Shown: positions 38,108-46,603 of the stretch, one piece after another
Layout of the letters: each line of letters begins with the position of its first letter
How positions within the stretch are numbered: position 1 is the stretch's first letter
Source: JASGDN01 sp049841275
Lineage (GTDB): Bacteria; Chloroflexota; Chloroflexia; Thermomicrobiales; UBA6265
NCBI GenBank assembly: GCA_049841275.1
Contig: JASGDN010000016.1
Coordinates: forward strand, 1-64,000
Direction: 5' to 3'
Length of the DNA stretch: 64,000 nucleotides
Made by a program: the position numbers and the translations under genes
The notes under the pieces: model-generated
What the model saw: the letters and a program-made list of their open reading frames with translations, nothing else
Databases searched by the model: none
What the model was told of the DNA's origin: nothing

Positions 38108-39094
38108 ATGGACGCCTTCGATCTTCCGATCAACCTGAACCGGCTCCGGCTCTTTCTTGCGGTGGTGGAGCACGGCGGCGTGCGTCGCGCCGCTGAGGCG
38201 ATCGGCATCAGCCAGCCCGCCGTTTCGCAGGCGATCCACGCGCTGGAGGCCGAAGTCGGGCTGTCGCTCCTGGAGCGGGTCGGGCGTGGCGTGCGGCCCA
38301 CGACGGCGGGCCTCACGCTGGTCGAGCATGGACGGCGTGTCATGACGGAGGCCATCGCCACGCGCGATGCGATCGACGGGCTGAAGGGTCTTGCGCGCGG
38401 ATCGCTGGCGCTGGGAGCGAGCACCACGCTCGGGATCTACGTCCTGCCCGATCCGCTTGGCGTCTTCCACCAGCGCTACCCCGCCATCGATCTCTCGTTG
38501 AATGTCGCCAACACGCGCGACATTCTCACGCTGCTGCGCGATGGCCGTCTCGACCTTGCCTTTGTGGAAGGCTCCGTTCGCGACGACGATCTCGAAGCGA
38601 CGTCCTTTCTCGCCGACGAATTGATCGCGATCGTGCCGCCGGACAGCGATCTTGCACAGCGGGATGCCCTGACGGCGCAGGACCTCGCTGGCGCGCCCTT
38701 CTTGATGCGGGAGGAAGGTTCTGGCACGCGCGAGGTGGTCGACCGGGCATTCGCGGCGTGGGGAATTGCGGCGAACGTGATGATGGAGCTCGGGCATACC
38801 GAGGCCATCAAGAACGCGGTCTCCGCCGGTTTGGGCATCTCCATCCTCTCGCAACTCACCGTCGCACGGGAGATCGCCGATGGGCGGCTGGCGACGCGCC
38901 CCATCGCGATGGGGTCGGTGACGCGCCCCTTCCTCACTGTCCAGCGCCGGTCGAGCCGTCTTTCCCCGGCCTCACGCGCCTTCCTCGATATCATGCGGGG
39001 GGCTATTTCCCTTGCGGCCTCATCATCAGATCTCGGCGAACCACAAGGGTTCGTCCTACGTACGACCGGGTTGCATGCACCGTCTCGTTCGTAG
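38108..39094 (+). CDS. LysR-family transcriptional regulator
   Basis: 328 residues. The winged HTH is at about 11-66 ('RLRLFLAVVEHGGVRRAAEA', 'QPAVSQAIHALEAEVGLSLLERVGRG'), followed by a substrate-binding domain from about 95. It is divergent from the YeiH-type transporter, the usual arrangement for control of that gene by a sulfur- or anion-related signal. The last 18 or so residues (EPQGFVLRTTGLHAPSRS) lie in and between two REP elements, so the native C-terminus was probably replaced when these arrived. Confidence 0.92.
   Translation: MDAFDLPINLNRLRLFLAVVEHGGVRRAAEAIGISQPAVSQAIHALEAEVGLSLLERVGRGVRPTTAGLTLVEHGRRVMTEAIATRDAIDGLKGLARGSLALGASTTLGIYVLPDPLGVFHQRYPAIDLSLNVANTRDILTLLRDGRLDLAFVEGSVRDDDLEATSFLADELIAIVPPDSDLAQRDALTAQDLAGAPFLMREEGSGTREVVDRAFAAWGIAANVMMELGHTEAIKNAVSAGLGISILSQLTVAREIADGRLATRPIAMGSVTRPFLTVQRRSSRLSPASRAFLDIMRGAISLAASSSDLGEPQGFVLRTTGLHAPSRS
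39035..39065 (-). repeat. REP element copy A (minus orientation)
   Basis: Stem 39035-39042 with 39048-39055 (one G-T wobble), 5-base loop, then the conserved head ctacgtacga. It overlaps the 3' end of the LysR coding region and faces copy B. Confidence 0.75.
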
Positions 39095-39116
39095 GGCAGG
39101 CCCTCGTGGCCTGCCG
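39088..39116 (+). repeat. REP element copy B (plus orientation)
   Basis: Head ttcgtagg followed by a perfect 8-bp stem, ggcaggcc/ggcctgcc (39095-39102 with 39108-39115), with loop ctcgt. It begins at the LysR stop codon and may also act as the LysR terminator. Confidence 0.75.
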
Positions 39117-39187
39117 CCCGGCTATGGGATGATAGAGTGAGGGTCATCGACATCATGCAGATGGGCTGATTCGGGAAAGGTGGCATC

Positions 39188-39994
39188 GTGGCAAAGCGGC
39201 GGATTCTCGTGACTGGTTCGGACGGCCTCATCGGCAAGCTGCTGATCGATGCCTGGCGCCACTCTCCCACCTACGAGGCGGTCGGCCTCGCACGGAAGCC
39301 GGGTCCATACGCCGACGTGATCGGCGACATCGCCGACCTCGACGCGATTCGCCCGCATTTCGAGGGTATCGACGCGGTCGTACATATGGCCGCTTCCTCG
39401 GCGGTTGGCTCGACGTGGGAGCAGGTGCTGCCCAGCAACCTGATCGGCGCCTACAACGTCTTCGAGGCTGCGCGGCAGGCCGGGGTGGAGCAGGTCGTCT
39501 TTGCTTCCTCCAACCATGCGATCGGGACCAATGAGACCGAGAACCAGCCTGACCTCTGGGACATCGACGATCCCCGCGTCTGGGACGAAACGGCGGAGAT
39601 CCGCCCGGATTCGCTCTATGGTGTCTCCAAGGCCTATGGCGAGGCGCTCGCCCGCTACTACGTCGATCACCACGACATGCGCGCCTTCTGCCTGCGCATC
39701 GGCGGCGTTCGCGATCCCCAGGACCCGAGTCACCCGGACAACCTCTGGAAGCCGGAGTTCGACAACGACTCCCAGAAGCGCCTGCTCCGGAAGCGCACGC
39801 GTGCCGTCTGGCTGAGCGAGCGCGATTGTGTCCAGTTGGTCGAGCGTTGCCTCGAATCGCCGGAACGATGGTTCCTCGGCTACGGCATCTCGGACAACCC
39901 ACGCAAGTTCTGGGACATCGAGCATGTGAAGGCCGTCCTCGGATACGCCCCGCAGGATGCCGCCCCGCGCGAGATCGCGCCCGGAGTGGAGTAG
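39188..39994 (+). CDS. NAD-dependent epimerase/dehydratase-family protein, uronate dehydrogenase-like
   Basis: 268 residues from a GTG start. Extended short-chain dehydrogenase fold: 'RILVTGSDGLIGKLL' binds the dinucleotide, and Y-x-x-x-K occurs in 'LYGVSKAYGEAL'. The size and the 'LWKPEFDNDSQKRL' region resemble uronate dehydrogenases, which oxidise hexuronates to aldarolactones. Sugar specificity is not certain. It is followed at once by the cupin gene in the same direction. Confidence 0.82.
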   Translation: MAKRRILVTGSDGLIGKLLIDAWRHSPTYEAVGLARKPGPYADVIGDIADLDAIRPHFEGIDAVVHMAASSAVGSTWEQVLPSNLIGAYNVFEAARQAGVEQVVFASSNHAIGTNETENQPDLWDIDDPRVWDETAEIRPDSLYGVSKAYGEALARYYVDHHDMRAFCLRIGGVRDPQDPSHPDNLWKPEFDNDSQKRLLRKRTRAVWLSERDCVQLVERCLESPERWFLGYGISDNPRKFWDIEHVKAVLGYAPQDAAPREIAPGVE

Positions 39995-40000
39995 TGCGGT

Positions 40001-40020
40001 CATGTCTTCTCATGTCTTCT
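40001..40020 (+). repeat. Tandem 10-base duplication at the cupin start
   Basis: catgtcttct occurs twice in a row (40001-40010, 40011-40020). Each copy contains an ATG; only the second is in frame with the cupin gene, while the first opens a six-codon frame ending in TGA. It may reflect replication slippage. Confidence 0.7.
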
Positions 40021-40431
40021 GACGAACGTGCCGCGATGCCGCTGCGTGGCATCACCTTGCTTCCCACTGGTGCTGATCTCGCGATCGCCGAATGGGAATC
40101 ACCTGCCGGGGAGACACTCTGGATCGCGCCGCTCCACATCCATCACGAGGCCGACGAGATCTGGTACGTGCTGGAGGGTGAGATGATCCTTCACCTCGAT
40201 GGCGAGGAGATTCGTCTCGGTCCGGGAGACTGCGGGATGGCTGTTCGTGGGACGCCGCACGCCTACCGTAATGCTGGTCCTGGTTTGTTGCGCTACGTTC
40301 TCGTGATGTCCCGCCAGGTCGCGGAGCTCATCGCCGCGTTGCATGCCGGGCCGTGCGATCGGGCGGCGCTGGAGGATCTCTTCCGGAAGTACGGAAGTAC
40401 GTATCTTGATTGGTTGCCTGCCCCCGATTGA
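40012..40431 (+). CDS. Cupin-domain protein
   Basis: 139 residues from the ATG at 40012; MPLRGITLL at 40036 is an alternative start. Cupin motif 1 is seen as 'HIHHEADEIWYVLEGEM', with two His and one Glu for metal, and motif 2 as 'GPGDCGMAVRGTPHAYRN', with the last His. It is a single-domain beta-barrel that could be an enzyme or a sugar-binding protein. It follows the uronate dehydrogenase-like gene by 17 bases, so a role in the same sugar pathway is plausible. Confidence 0.85.
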   Translation: MSSDERAAMPLRGITLLPTGADLAIAEWESPAGETLWIAPLHIHHEADEIWYVLEGEMILHLDGEEIRLGPGDCGMAVRGTPHAYRNAGPGLLRYVLVMSRQVAELIAALHAGPCDRAALEDLFRKYGSTYLDWLPAPD

Positions 40432-40562
40432 GCGGCACGTCAGCTCCGGCTCGATACAGTCCCGGAATCACCGGATATGGTGTAGGGTGACACCCGACAT
40501 CGGCGCATCGTCGCGTCTATTTTTCGGTGCCTTCCGGCCTCTATTCGGAGATGTTCCTCATC

Positions 40563-41480
40563 ATGCGCAATCTGCCTTTCGATCAGCCCGGACGCTTCTA
40601 CAAGGGCAACATCCACATGCACAGCACGAACTCGGACGGGCTGAAAACACCCGCCGAGGCCGCCGCCGCATATCGGGAGCGTGGGTACGATTTCATCGCG
40701 CTGACCGATCACTTCATGGATCGCTTCGGGTTCCCCGTCAGCGATACGAGCGCCTTCCGTACCGACGACTTCACGACGATCTTTGGCGCGGAGCTCCACG
40801 GTGAGGGAATGCGCAACGGCGAGTTGTGGCACATCGTCGCCCTCGGGTTGCCGCTCGGATTCCCCGGCCAGGGACCGAACGAGAACGGTCCGGAAATCGC
40901 GGCCCGCGCCACCGCCGCCGGAGCATTCGTTGTCATTGCCCATCCGCACTGGAATGGGGTCACCCAGGCTGATGTGCTGAGGATCGAGGACTTCGACGCG
41001 ATCGAGATCCACAACGAAGGGCACACGAACGACAGCGACCGCGGCAACGGCTGGATGCTCGCCGATGTGCTGGCGACCTCCGGCTATCGCTTCTCCGTCA
41101 CTGCCGCCGACGATGCCCACTTCAAGGGGGATCGTCCGGATACGTTCGGTGGCTGGATTCATGTCAAGGCCGAATCGCTCGATCCGGACGCGCTGCTCGC
41201 CTCGCTGAAGTCTGGCTACTACTACGCCAGCACCGGCCCCCAGATTCACGATGTCTCCTTCACCGACTCGGAGATCGTCGTCTCCTGCGATCCGGTGAAC
41301 GCGGTCTTCGCGGACGGCCGTGGCTCGATCAAGCTCTTCAGGCGGGGCGAGGGCATTACGGAGGTGCGTTTCCCGATCGGACCGTTTGCGAATGCGTTCT
41401 GCCGCATCGAAATCCTGCGTGTGGATGGCAAGAAGGCGTGGACTAGCCCGCTCTGGCTGGATGAGCTCAACCTCGGTTGA
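40563..41480 (+). CDS. PHP-type metallohydrolase, CehA/McbA-like
   Basis: 305 residues from the ATG at 40563, twelve bases after a ggag; the frame is open from 40527 and 40551 is another start. PHP motifs are clear: 'GNIHMHSTNSDG' (H-x-H), 'DFIALTDH', 'AHPHW' and 'AADDAHF'. The family binds two or three metals and cleaves phosphoesters or, in CehA, carbamates. A beta-sandwich C-terminal extension starts near residue 225. The substrate is unknown. Confidence 0.82.
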   Translation: MRNLPFDQPGRFYKGNIHMHSTNSDGLKTPAEAAAAYRERGYDFIALTDHFMDRFGFPVSDTSAFRTDDFTTIFGAELHGEGMRNGELWHIVALGLPLGFPGQGPNENGPEIAARATAAGAFVVIAHPHWNGVTQADVLRIEDFDAIEIHNEGHTNDSDRGNGWMLADVLATSGYRFSVTAADDAHFKGDRPDTFGGWIHVKAESLDPDALLASLKSGYYYASTGPQIHDVSFTDSEIVVSCDPVNAVFADGRGSIKLFRRGEGITEVRFPIGPFANAFCRIEILRVDGKKAWTSPLWLDELNLG

Positions 41481-41626
41481 GTCCGGTCGGCACCCCCTGC
41501 TTGACCGGCACGGGCGATCGGGCATCATTACGCAGCAGAACCCGGCCGCAGGCCGGACCGTCCCTCGACAGAGGATCGCAATCACCGCGAGCGGATCACC
41601 CGCTCTGAACAGGAAGAAGACGCGCC

Positions 41627-42769
41627 GTGGCAAGTAGCAATTCGGTCCCTCCGTCCTCCCCGCTGATTCCGGTGTTCGACGGACACAACGATACGGTGCT
41701 CGACATTCTCACGGGCAAGCGCAGCTTTTACGAGCGCAGTGACGAGGGCCACATCGACCGTGTCCGCGCGGCGGAAGGCGGCCTGGCCGGCGGCTTCTTT
41801 GCGATCTGGGTGCCCAGTCTCGACCGCACCGAGGGCGGGGCCGAGGAGATGAAGGAGCTGCTCGGCAGCGGGCTGGACGGTGTGCCGTTGATGACGGAGG
41901 AGGGCTGGCTGTCGCTGCCGTACTCCCAGCAGTACACGAACGCGGCGTTCTCCCAGCTGCTCCGCCTGGAGGCAGGCGAGGGAGCGATCGCGATCGTGGA
42001 CAAGGACCTCGGATACGAAATTCCGGCCGATGTCCTGAACGTCGTGCTCTCTGCCGCCGACCTCGAGGACAACATCGAGAACGGCGACTTCTCGGCGATC
42101 ATCCACTTCGAGGGCGCCGAGATGATCGACGAGAACTTCTACGCGCTGGAGACCTACTACAGCGCCGGCCTTCGCTCGCTGGGCATCGTCTGGTCGCGGC
42201 CCAACCGCTTCGGTCATGGCGTGCCGTTCGCCTATCCCTCCACCGGCGATACGGGACCGGGGCTGACGGACCTTGGCAAGGAACTGGTAACCGCCTGCAA
42301 TGAGTTGGGCATCATGATCGACCTCTCCCACCTGAACGAGAAGGGGTTTTGGGACGTGGCGGCGATTAGCCAGTTTCCCCTGGTCGCGACGCACTCGAAT
42401 GTGCATGCGATATGCCCGTCCAGCCGCAACCTGACGGACAAGCAGCTGGACGCGATCAAGGATTCCGACGGAATCGTTGGGGTGAACTTCAATTGCGGCT
42501 TCCTGCGTCCGGATGGCGCGGGCGACGCCAACACGCCGCTGGAGGTGATGGCGGACCACGTCGATTACCTGGTGAACCGGATCGGGATCGATCGGGTGGC
42601 CCTCGGCTCCGATTTCGACGGTGCGTTGATGCCGAACGATCTCTCCGATTGCAGCAAGCTGCCGAACCTGATCGCGGTGCTGCGCGGTCGCGGCTATGAC
42701 GACGATGCGTTGTTCAAGATCGGGTACGAGAACTGGCTCCGCGTGCTGGAAGTCACCTGGGGGATGTAG
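41627..42769 (+). CDS. M19-family dipeptidase (renal dipeptidase type)
   Basis: 380 residues from a GTG start. Metal-binding blocks are 'FDGHNDTVLDI' (H-x-D), 'IIHFEGAEMI' (Glu), 'IDLSHLNEKGFWD' and 'VATHSNVHAICPSSRN', with the final 'VALGSDFDGA'. The family hydrolyses dipeptides, including D-amino acid dipeptides, in the cytoplasm or periplasm. No signal peptide is seen. It ends the plus-strand run and is followed by a terminator hairpin. Confidence 0.92.
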   Translation: MASSNSVPPSSPLIPVFDGHNDTVLDILTGKRSFYERSDEGHIDRVRAAEGGLAGGFFAIWVPSLDRTEGGAEEMKELLGSGLDGVPLMTEEGWLSLPYSQQYTNAAFSQLLRLEAGEGAIAIVDKDLGYEIPADVLNVVLSAADLEDNIENGDFSAIIHFEGAEMIDENFYALETYYSAGLRSLGIVWSRPNRFGHGVPFAYPSTGDTGPGLTDLGKELVTACNELGIMIDLSHLNEKGFWDVAAISQFPLVATHSNVHAICPSSRNLTDKQLDAIKDSDGIVGVNFNCGFLRPDGAGDANTPLEVMADHVDYLVNRIGIDRVALGSDFDGALMPNDLSDCSKLPNLIAVLRGRGYDDDALFKIGYENWLRVLEVTWGM

Positions 42770-42785
42770 GGATTCAGAGACTGAC

Positions 42786-42815
42786 ACATGGCGGACCGTA
42801 CTCGGTCCGCCATGT
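42786..42815 (+). terminator. Terminator after the dipeptidase gene
   Basis: A perfect 13-bp stem (42786-42798 with 42803-42815) with tetraloop tact lies 17 bases after the stop. The U-tract is weak (tcatcac). Confidence 0.75.
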
Positions 42816-42875
42816 TCATCACTGTCACGGCGCGACACATTGGTCGCGCCGTTATGCATACGACTGTGTGGGGAC

Positions 42876-42906
42876 AGCGAGCCACGAGGGCTCGCCCTAC
42901 GTACGA
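42876..42906 (-). repeat. REP element copy C (minus orientation), left of the RAYT remnant
   Basis: Stem 42876-42883 with 42889-42896 (terminal pair mismatched), 5-base loop acgag, then head ctacgtacga. It is inverted relative to copy D on the other side of the transposase remnant. Confidence 0.78.
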
Positions 42907-42964
42907 TCGGACACCACGATCAAACGTGTTTGTTGTGGGGACACGAGTATGGCGTACCCGTTCA

Positions 42965-43469
42965 ATGGCTGAAAACATCCGCGTCTGGATGGATATGATT
43001 ATCGCCTTGCCAACGACTATTTCGTCACATTCAAGACGCATGGAAACGTGGCGCTCTTCGGAGATGTAACTGCGAACGGTGTGGAGCATTCCGATGCCGG
43101 CCGAATGGTCGATGCATACATTCGTGGTCTCCCGGACACATTCCCTCGGGTCCGGGTGGACGAATGGATCGTGATGCCAGATCACGTTCATATTCTGATG
43201 ACATTGCTATCGATGGAATTGGCGAACCAGCCTTTGGCGTCTCTGTCTGCAATCATCGGCTGGCTAAAATCGATGGCGGCGAATGCTTACATTCGCGGCG
43301 TGAAGGAAGATGGTTGGCCACCGTTCGAGCGTAGGTCTGGCAAGTGAGTTTTCATGATCGTATCGTGCGGAATGAAGACGAGTTTGCTGCAATCCGGCGG
43401 TACATCCAGGAAAACCCGGCGCGACGATGGGCTCGCATGTGTGCAGGGGATATGCCCAGCAATGGGTAG
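42965..43469 (+). pseudogene. Frameshifted REP-associated tyrosine transposase (RAYT, Y1_Tnp family)
   Basis: Three reading-frame pieces together make one RAYT. Frame one gives only the start MAEN at 42965. Frame two supplies RLDGYDYRLANDYFVTFKTH, then GNVALFGDV and the metal-binding H-x-H in 'MPDHVHILM'. It stops at 43347. A third frame gives 'VWQVSFHDRIVRNEDEF' and 'AAIRRYIQENPARRW', which holds the catalytic tyrosine, ending at 43469. So every family hallmark is present, but two single-base shifts break the gene. It is probably decayed, though sequence errors cannot be excluded. REP copies C and D flank it in inverted orientation. Confidence 0.85.
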
Positions 43470-43511
43470 CAGCGATTTCCGACGGCGGGTAAGTGCTCAC
43501 GACGCCGTTTG

Positions 43512-43540
43512 TACGTAGGGCGGACCCTCGTGGTTTGCCG
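43512..43540 (+). repeat. REP element copy D (plus orientation), right of the RAYT remnant
   Basis: Head tacgtagg, then stem 43519-43526 (ggcggacc) with 43532-43539 (ggtttgcc) held by G-T wobbles, loop ctcgt. It matches copy B base for base except at stem positions and one head base. Confidence 0.78.
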
Positions 43541-43565
43541 CTCTCCGACATGTTTTCCGCGGACA

Positions 43566-44729
43566 TCACCCCGCGTGAATGCGGGCCTGTGGCAGGTCTG
43601 GCGCCGAGCCTCTCGCGAACCGCGCGAATGTCAATGCATCGATCGGGATCGACGGCGACCCGTCCAGGATCAGTTCGCTCAACAGTTGTCCCACGATCGG
43701 GCTCAGCGCGAACCCATGCCCGGTGAACCCCGTCGCCAGCGACAGGTTTGCGATTCCCGGCACCGGTCCCAGGATCGGCACCTGATCGACCGTCTCCCCC
43801 TCGATCCCGACCCAGACGCGCTCCAGCTTCGCCTGCTTCAACACAGGGAAGATTGCCGACGAGTGATCCATGCTGCCGGCGATGCTGTCGATGCGCGGTG
43901 TCGCGAGGTTCGTCTCCAGGTCCGGATCGCCCGGCCAGCCTCCGCCGATCACGTAATTGCCGCTCGGGATCTGCTTCAGGCTCAGATGCCGGTTCAATGC
44001 GCCCACGACCTGCAGCAGCGCCATCGGCATCCTCGTCGTCGCCATCATCTGCAGGCCCATCGGTGTGATGGGCAGATCGAGGTCCAACGCGCGCGCCAGG
44101 CCGGTGCTCCACGCCCCGGCGGCCAGCACAAGCCAGTCGCAGGCGAAGGAGCCGCTGGTTGTTTCCACGCCGGTGATCCGCTCTCCCGCGCGAACGAACC
44201 CGGTCACGCGCGTGTCGAGGACGATCTTCGCACTGTGACGGACCGCAGCCGAGGCGAAGGCGTGGGTCGTCAGGATCGGGTTCGCGTGGCCGTCGTTCGC
44301 GGTATAGGTCCCGGCCAGCGCGTTCGGCGTGACACCGGGCACCAGTGCACGGAGGTCGGCGCCTTCCACAAGCTGGATGTCGAGTCCCACGGCTTGCTGC
44401 CTGGCGATCGCCTCGCGCATGCGCGGGATGTCGTCCTCGTGTTCCGTGACCTGGATATGGCCGTCACGCCGGTAGTGGACATCCGCGTCCAGCTCGGATT
44501 CGAGGTCCTTCCAGCGAGCAATGCTGGCGATGGCCAGCGGGAGTTCGCGCAGGTCCCGTCCTTGCTGGCGGACTCCCCCCGCACTCGATCCGGACGCAGC
44601 CGAAGCGATGCCGCGTTGCTCCAGCAGCGTCACGTCGGCGCCGCGCCTGGCGAGATGCCAGGCGATCGAGGTGCCGATGACACCGCCACCGACGATCAGG
44701 ATGCGGGACGAGGAATGGGATGCACGCAT
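43566..44729 (-). CDS. FAD-dependent amine/amino-acid oxidase (DAO family, HcnC/opine oxidase B-like)
   Basis: 387 residues. The N-terminal Rossmann motif is 'ILIVGGGVIGTSIAWHLARRG', followed by 'SAASGSSAGGVRQQG', where FAD is often held. The C-terminal 'YTGHGF'-like block reads 'ATGFTGHGFALSPIVGQLL'. DAO-family enzymes oxidise secondary amines or amino acids. It lies 30 bases downstream of an OoxA/HcnB-like FAD protein, the usual pairing of two-component opine, proline or sarcosine oxidases and dehydrogenases. It is membrane-peripheral or cytosolic. Confidence 0.85.
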   Translation of the reverse strand: MRASHSSSRILIVGGGVIGTSIAWHLARRGADVTLLEQRGIASAASGSSAGGVRQQGRDLRELPLAIASIARWKDLESELDADVHYRRDGHIQVTEHEDDIPRMREAIARQQAVGLDIQLVEGADLRALVPGVTPNALAGTYTANDGHANPILTTHAFASAAVRHSAKIVLDTRVTGFVRAGERITGVETTSGSFACDWLVLAAGAWSTGLARALDLDLPITPMGLQMMATTRMPMALLQVVGALNRHLSLKQIPSGNYVIGGGWPGDPDLETNLATPRIDSIAGSMDHSSAIFPVLKQAKLERVWVGIEGETVDQVPILGPVPGIANLSLATGFTGHGFALSPIVGQLLSELILDGSPSIPIDALTFARFARGSAPDLPQARIHAG

Positions 44730-44759
44730 GAGGGCGGAGGCTCCTGGTGGATATGCGGA

Positions 44760-46028
44760 TCAATGCGTCGCGACGGCCCCAGTCAGGTCGGGCAGGAAGG
44801 CATGGAACGGGATCGGGCGGATGGGCGGGCGAGGGCGCGCCAGCAGCCGTTCGTCAGCGATGGTGCTGTCGCGCCAGAGCAGAAGCGTCGCAACTACTGG
44901 CAGGCTCTCCGCCCCTTGCGATTCGCCCATGCCGACGCGCGTCACGCGACGGATGTCGTTGATGTCGTATGCCCCGGCCTCGATCGCATCCTGGATCTCG
45001 CCGAGCGTTACGCCCTCCTCACGATCCACGACGATTTCGCGGTCGCGTGGCGGCGGGAAGAAGGGGCGGCGCGGTCTGTCCGGGTCGATCCAGATGCCGG
45101 CTGGCGGTTCGTGGGCGGGCACGCCGCGCACGGCGGCGGCTCCCACACGCTCTCCGTGCTGGTAGGCCCAGCGGGCGCCCTGGACGCCCGCTGCCTCCCC
45201 AACGACGAAAAGGCCGGGAATGGTGGTTGCGCCATCCGAGGTGGTGAACGGCGTCGGGACTGCCTCGCCGATGTGCAGCGTGTGTGCCGCCCCTGCCTGC
45301 ACGGCCAGCGTTGGATCGATCCGCTGACCGAAGGCCATCACCACGGCATCGACATCGACCGGCCCGCCGCGATCGACGATCCGCTCGACGCGACCGTTGC
45401 CTTCGATCCGGAGATGGTTGATGTCGACCGAGTCGAAGACGATCGTGCCGCCGGTGACCGCGATCGCGGCCTTCACCTGATCCGTCGCCTTGCCATCACC
45501 GATCAGGGCGTACCGGGTGCCGAACGGAGGAATGTCGCGGTGGAGCGTCTGCAGCAAGCGCCGTTCGGTGAAGAAGCCGTCCAGCTCCCAACCGCGCACC
45601 GGCCAGGCGCGGTCGCGTGTGCCGGTGGCGACGATCACCGCCCGGGCGGTGATGGAGATTCCTCGGTCGTTCGCGGCATCATAGGCGCCGACCGTGAAGC
45701 GTTGCGGACCGCCGGGAAAGATGCCCCAGGTGGCGGTGTTCGGCCGGTAGTCGATGTTCGTGCCGTCCAGCTCGGCGGCGGCAGCCTCAGCGACGGACGA
45801 GCGCCAGAGGGGCATTGGGGTGAGCGGCGGCTCGTCGATGTCCGGCACTTCCCAGACGAGGTGCCCGCCGGCCTCCGCTGCCTCATCGACGAGCGTCACG
45901 CGAGCACCGGCCTGGCTGGCGGTGAGAGCGGAGGCGATGCCGGCCGGGCCGGCGCCGACGACCAGGATCTCGGTATCGATCGTCTCGATGGTGGCGGGCA
46001 AGGCGGGGGAGTCGGACGGGGAGGACAC
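44760..46028 (-). CDS. FAD-dependent oxidoreductase (HcnB/opine oxidase A-like) with cysteine-free BFD-type domain
   Basis: 422 residues from a GTG start with GGAGAA upstream. 'ILVVGAGPAGIASALTASQAG' binds FAD, 'VIVATGTRDRAWPVRGWELDG' is the typical mid-protein block, and a second nucleotide site is near 'YALIGDGKATDQVKAA'. The C-terminus aligns by eye with the [2Fe-2S] BFD-like domain of this family ('GVTLGEIQDAIEAGAYDINDIRRVTRVGMGESQG'-type order), but all four cysteines are replaced: 'IVVDRE' stands where C-x-C occurs and 'GMGESQGAES' where C-x4-C occurs. The cluster is therefore lost. Confidence 0.83.
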   Translation of the reverse strand: MSSPSDSPALPATIETIDTEILVVGAGPAGIASALTASQAGARVTLVDEAAEAGGHLVWEVPDIDEPPLTPMPLWRSSVAEAAAAELDGTNIDYRPNTATWGIFPGGPQRFTVGAYDAANDRGISITARAVIVATGTRDRAWPVRGWELDGFFTERRLLQTLHRDIPPFGTRYALIGDGKATDQVKAAIAVTGGTIVFDSVDINHLRIEGNGRVERIVDRGGPVDVDAVVMAFGQRIDPTLAVQAGAAHTLHIGEAVPTPFTTSDGATTIPGLFVVGEAAGVQGARWAYQHGERVGAAAVRGVPAHEPPAGIWIDPDRPRRPFFPPPRDREIVVDREEGVTLGEIQDAIEAGAYDINDIRRVTRVGMGESQGAESLPVVATLLLWRDSTIADERLLARPRPPIRPIPFHAFLPDLTGAVATH

Positions 46029-46051
46029 GAGGCGTTCTCCGGGCGGATCGG

Positions 46052-46603
46052 CTAGTAGACGACGAGGCTGTGAACGGCGATTCCGGCGGGAATGGTATCG
46101 CGGCCGCGAAGCGCGCTCAGTTCGGCGAGGACGGAGACGCCGACGATGTCGCCCTGAAGGCGTTCGATCAGCTTGATGGTGGCGTTCACGGTTCCGCCTG
46201 TGGCCAGCAGGTCATCGACGATGAGGACGCGCTCGCCGGGAACGATGGCATCCTGATGGATCTCCAGCGAGTTGGTGCCGTATTCGAGCGTATAGTCCTC
46301 GGTGAGTGTCGCAGCCGGAAGCCGTCCCGGTTTGCGGACCGGCACCACGCCTGCGCCGATGGCATAGGCGATCGGTGTGCCGAGGATGAAGCCACGGCTC
46401 TCGATCACGATCACCTTGTCGATGCCGCTGAACGGAGCGGCCATCGTGTCGATGGTCTGGCGGAAGAGTTCCGCATTCGCGAGCAGGGTCGAGATGTCGC
46501 GGAACATGATCCCGGACTCCGGAAAGTCCGGGATATCCCGAATGTTCTGCTTGAGCAGCGTGGTGAAGGCGGTGTCGGGGACAACGGCGTCTGGTGAGGT
46601 CAT
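46052..46603 (-). CDS. apt: Adenine phosphoribosyltransferase
   Basis: 183 residues. The PRPP-binding motif 'VLIVDDLLATGGT' is at about 129-141, with 'VIESRGFILGTPIAYAIGAG' upstream and 'FPESGIMFRDIS' near the start, all typical of Apt. The enzyme salvages adenine to AMP in the cytoplasm. It is the first gene of a minus-strand unit with the two FAD oxidoreductases, 23 bases ahead of the first of them, a pairing with no obvious metabolic logic. Confidence 0.95.
   Translation of the reverse strand: MTSPDAVVPDTAFTTLLKQNIRDIPDFPESGIMFRDISTLLANAELFRQTIDTMAAPFSGIDKVIVIESRGFILGTPIAYAIGAGVVPVRKPGRLPAATLTEDYTLEYGTNSLEIHQDAIVPGERVLIVDDLLATGGTVNATIKLIERLQGDIVGVSVLAELSALRGRDTIPAGIAVHSLVVY

Noticed and set aside
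43509..46055. An 848-codon plus-strand open frame opposite the FAD oxidoreductase genes
   Set aside because: The minus strand has intact Rossmann motifs and ribosome sites in two consecutive genes. The plus-strand frame has no start signal or motif.
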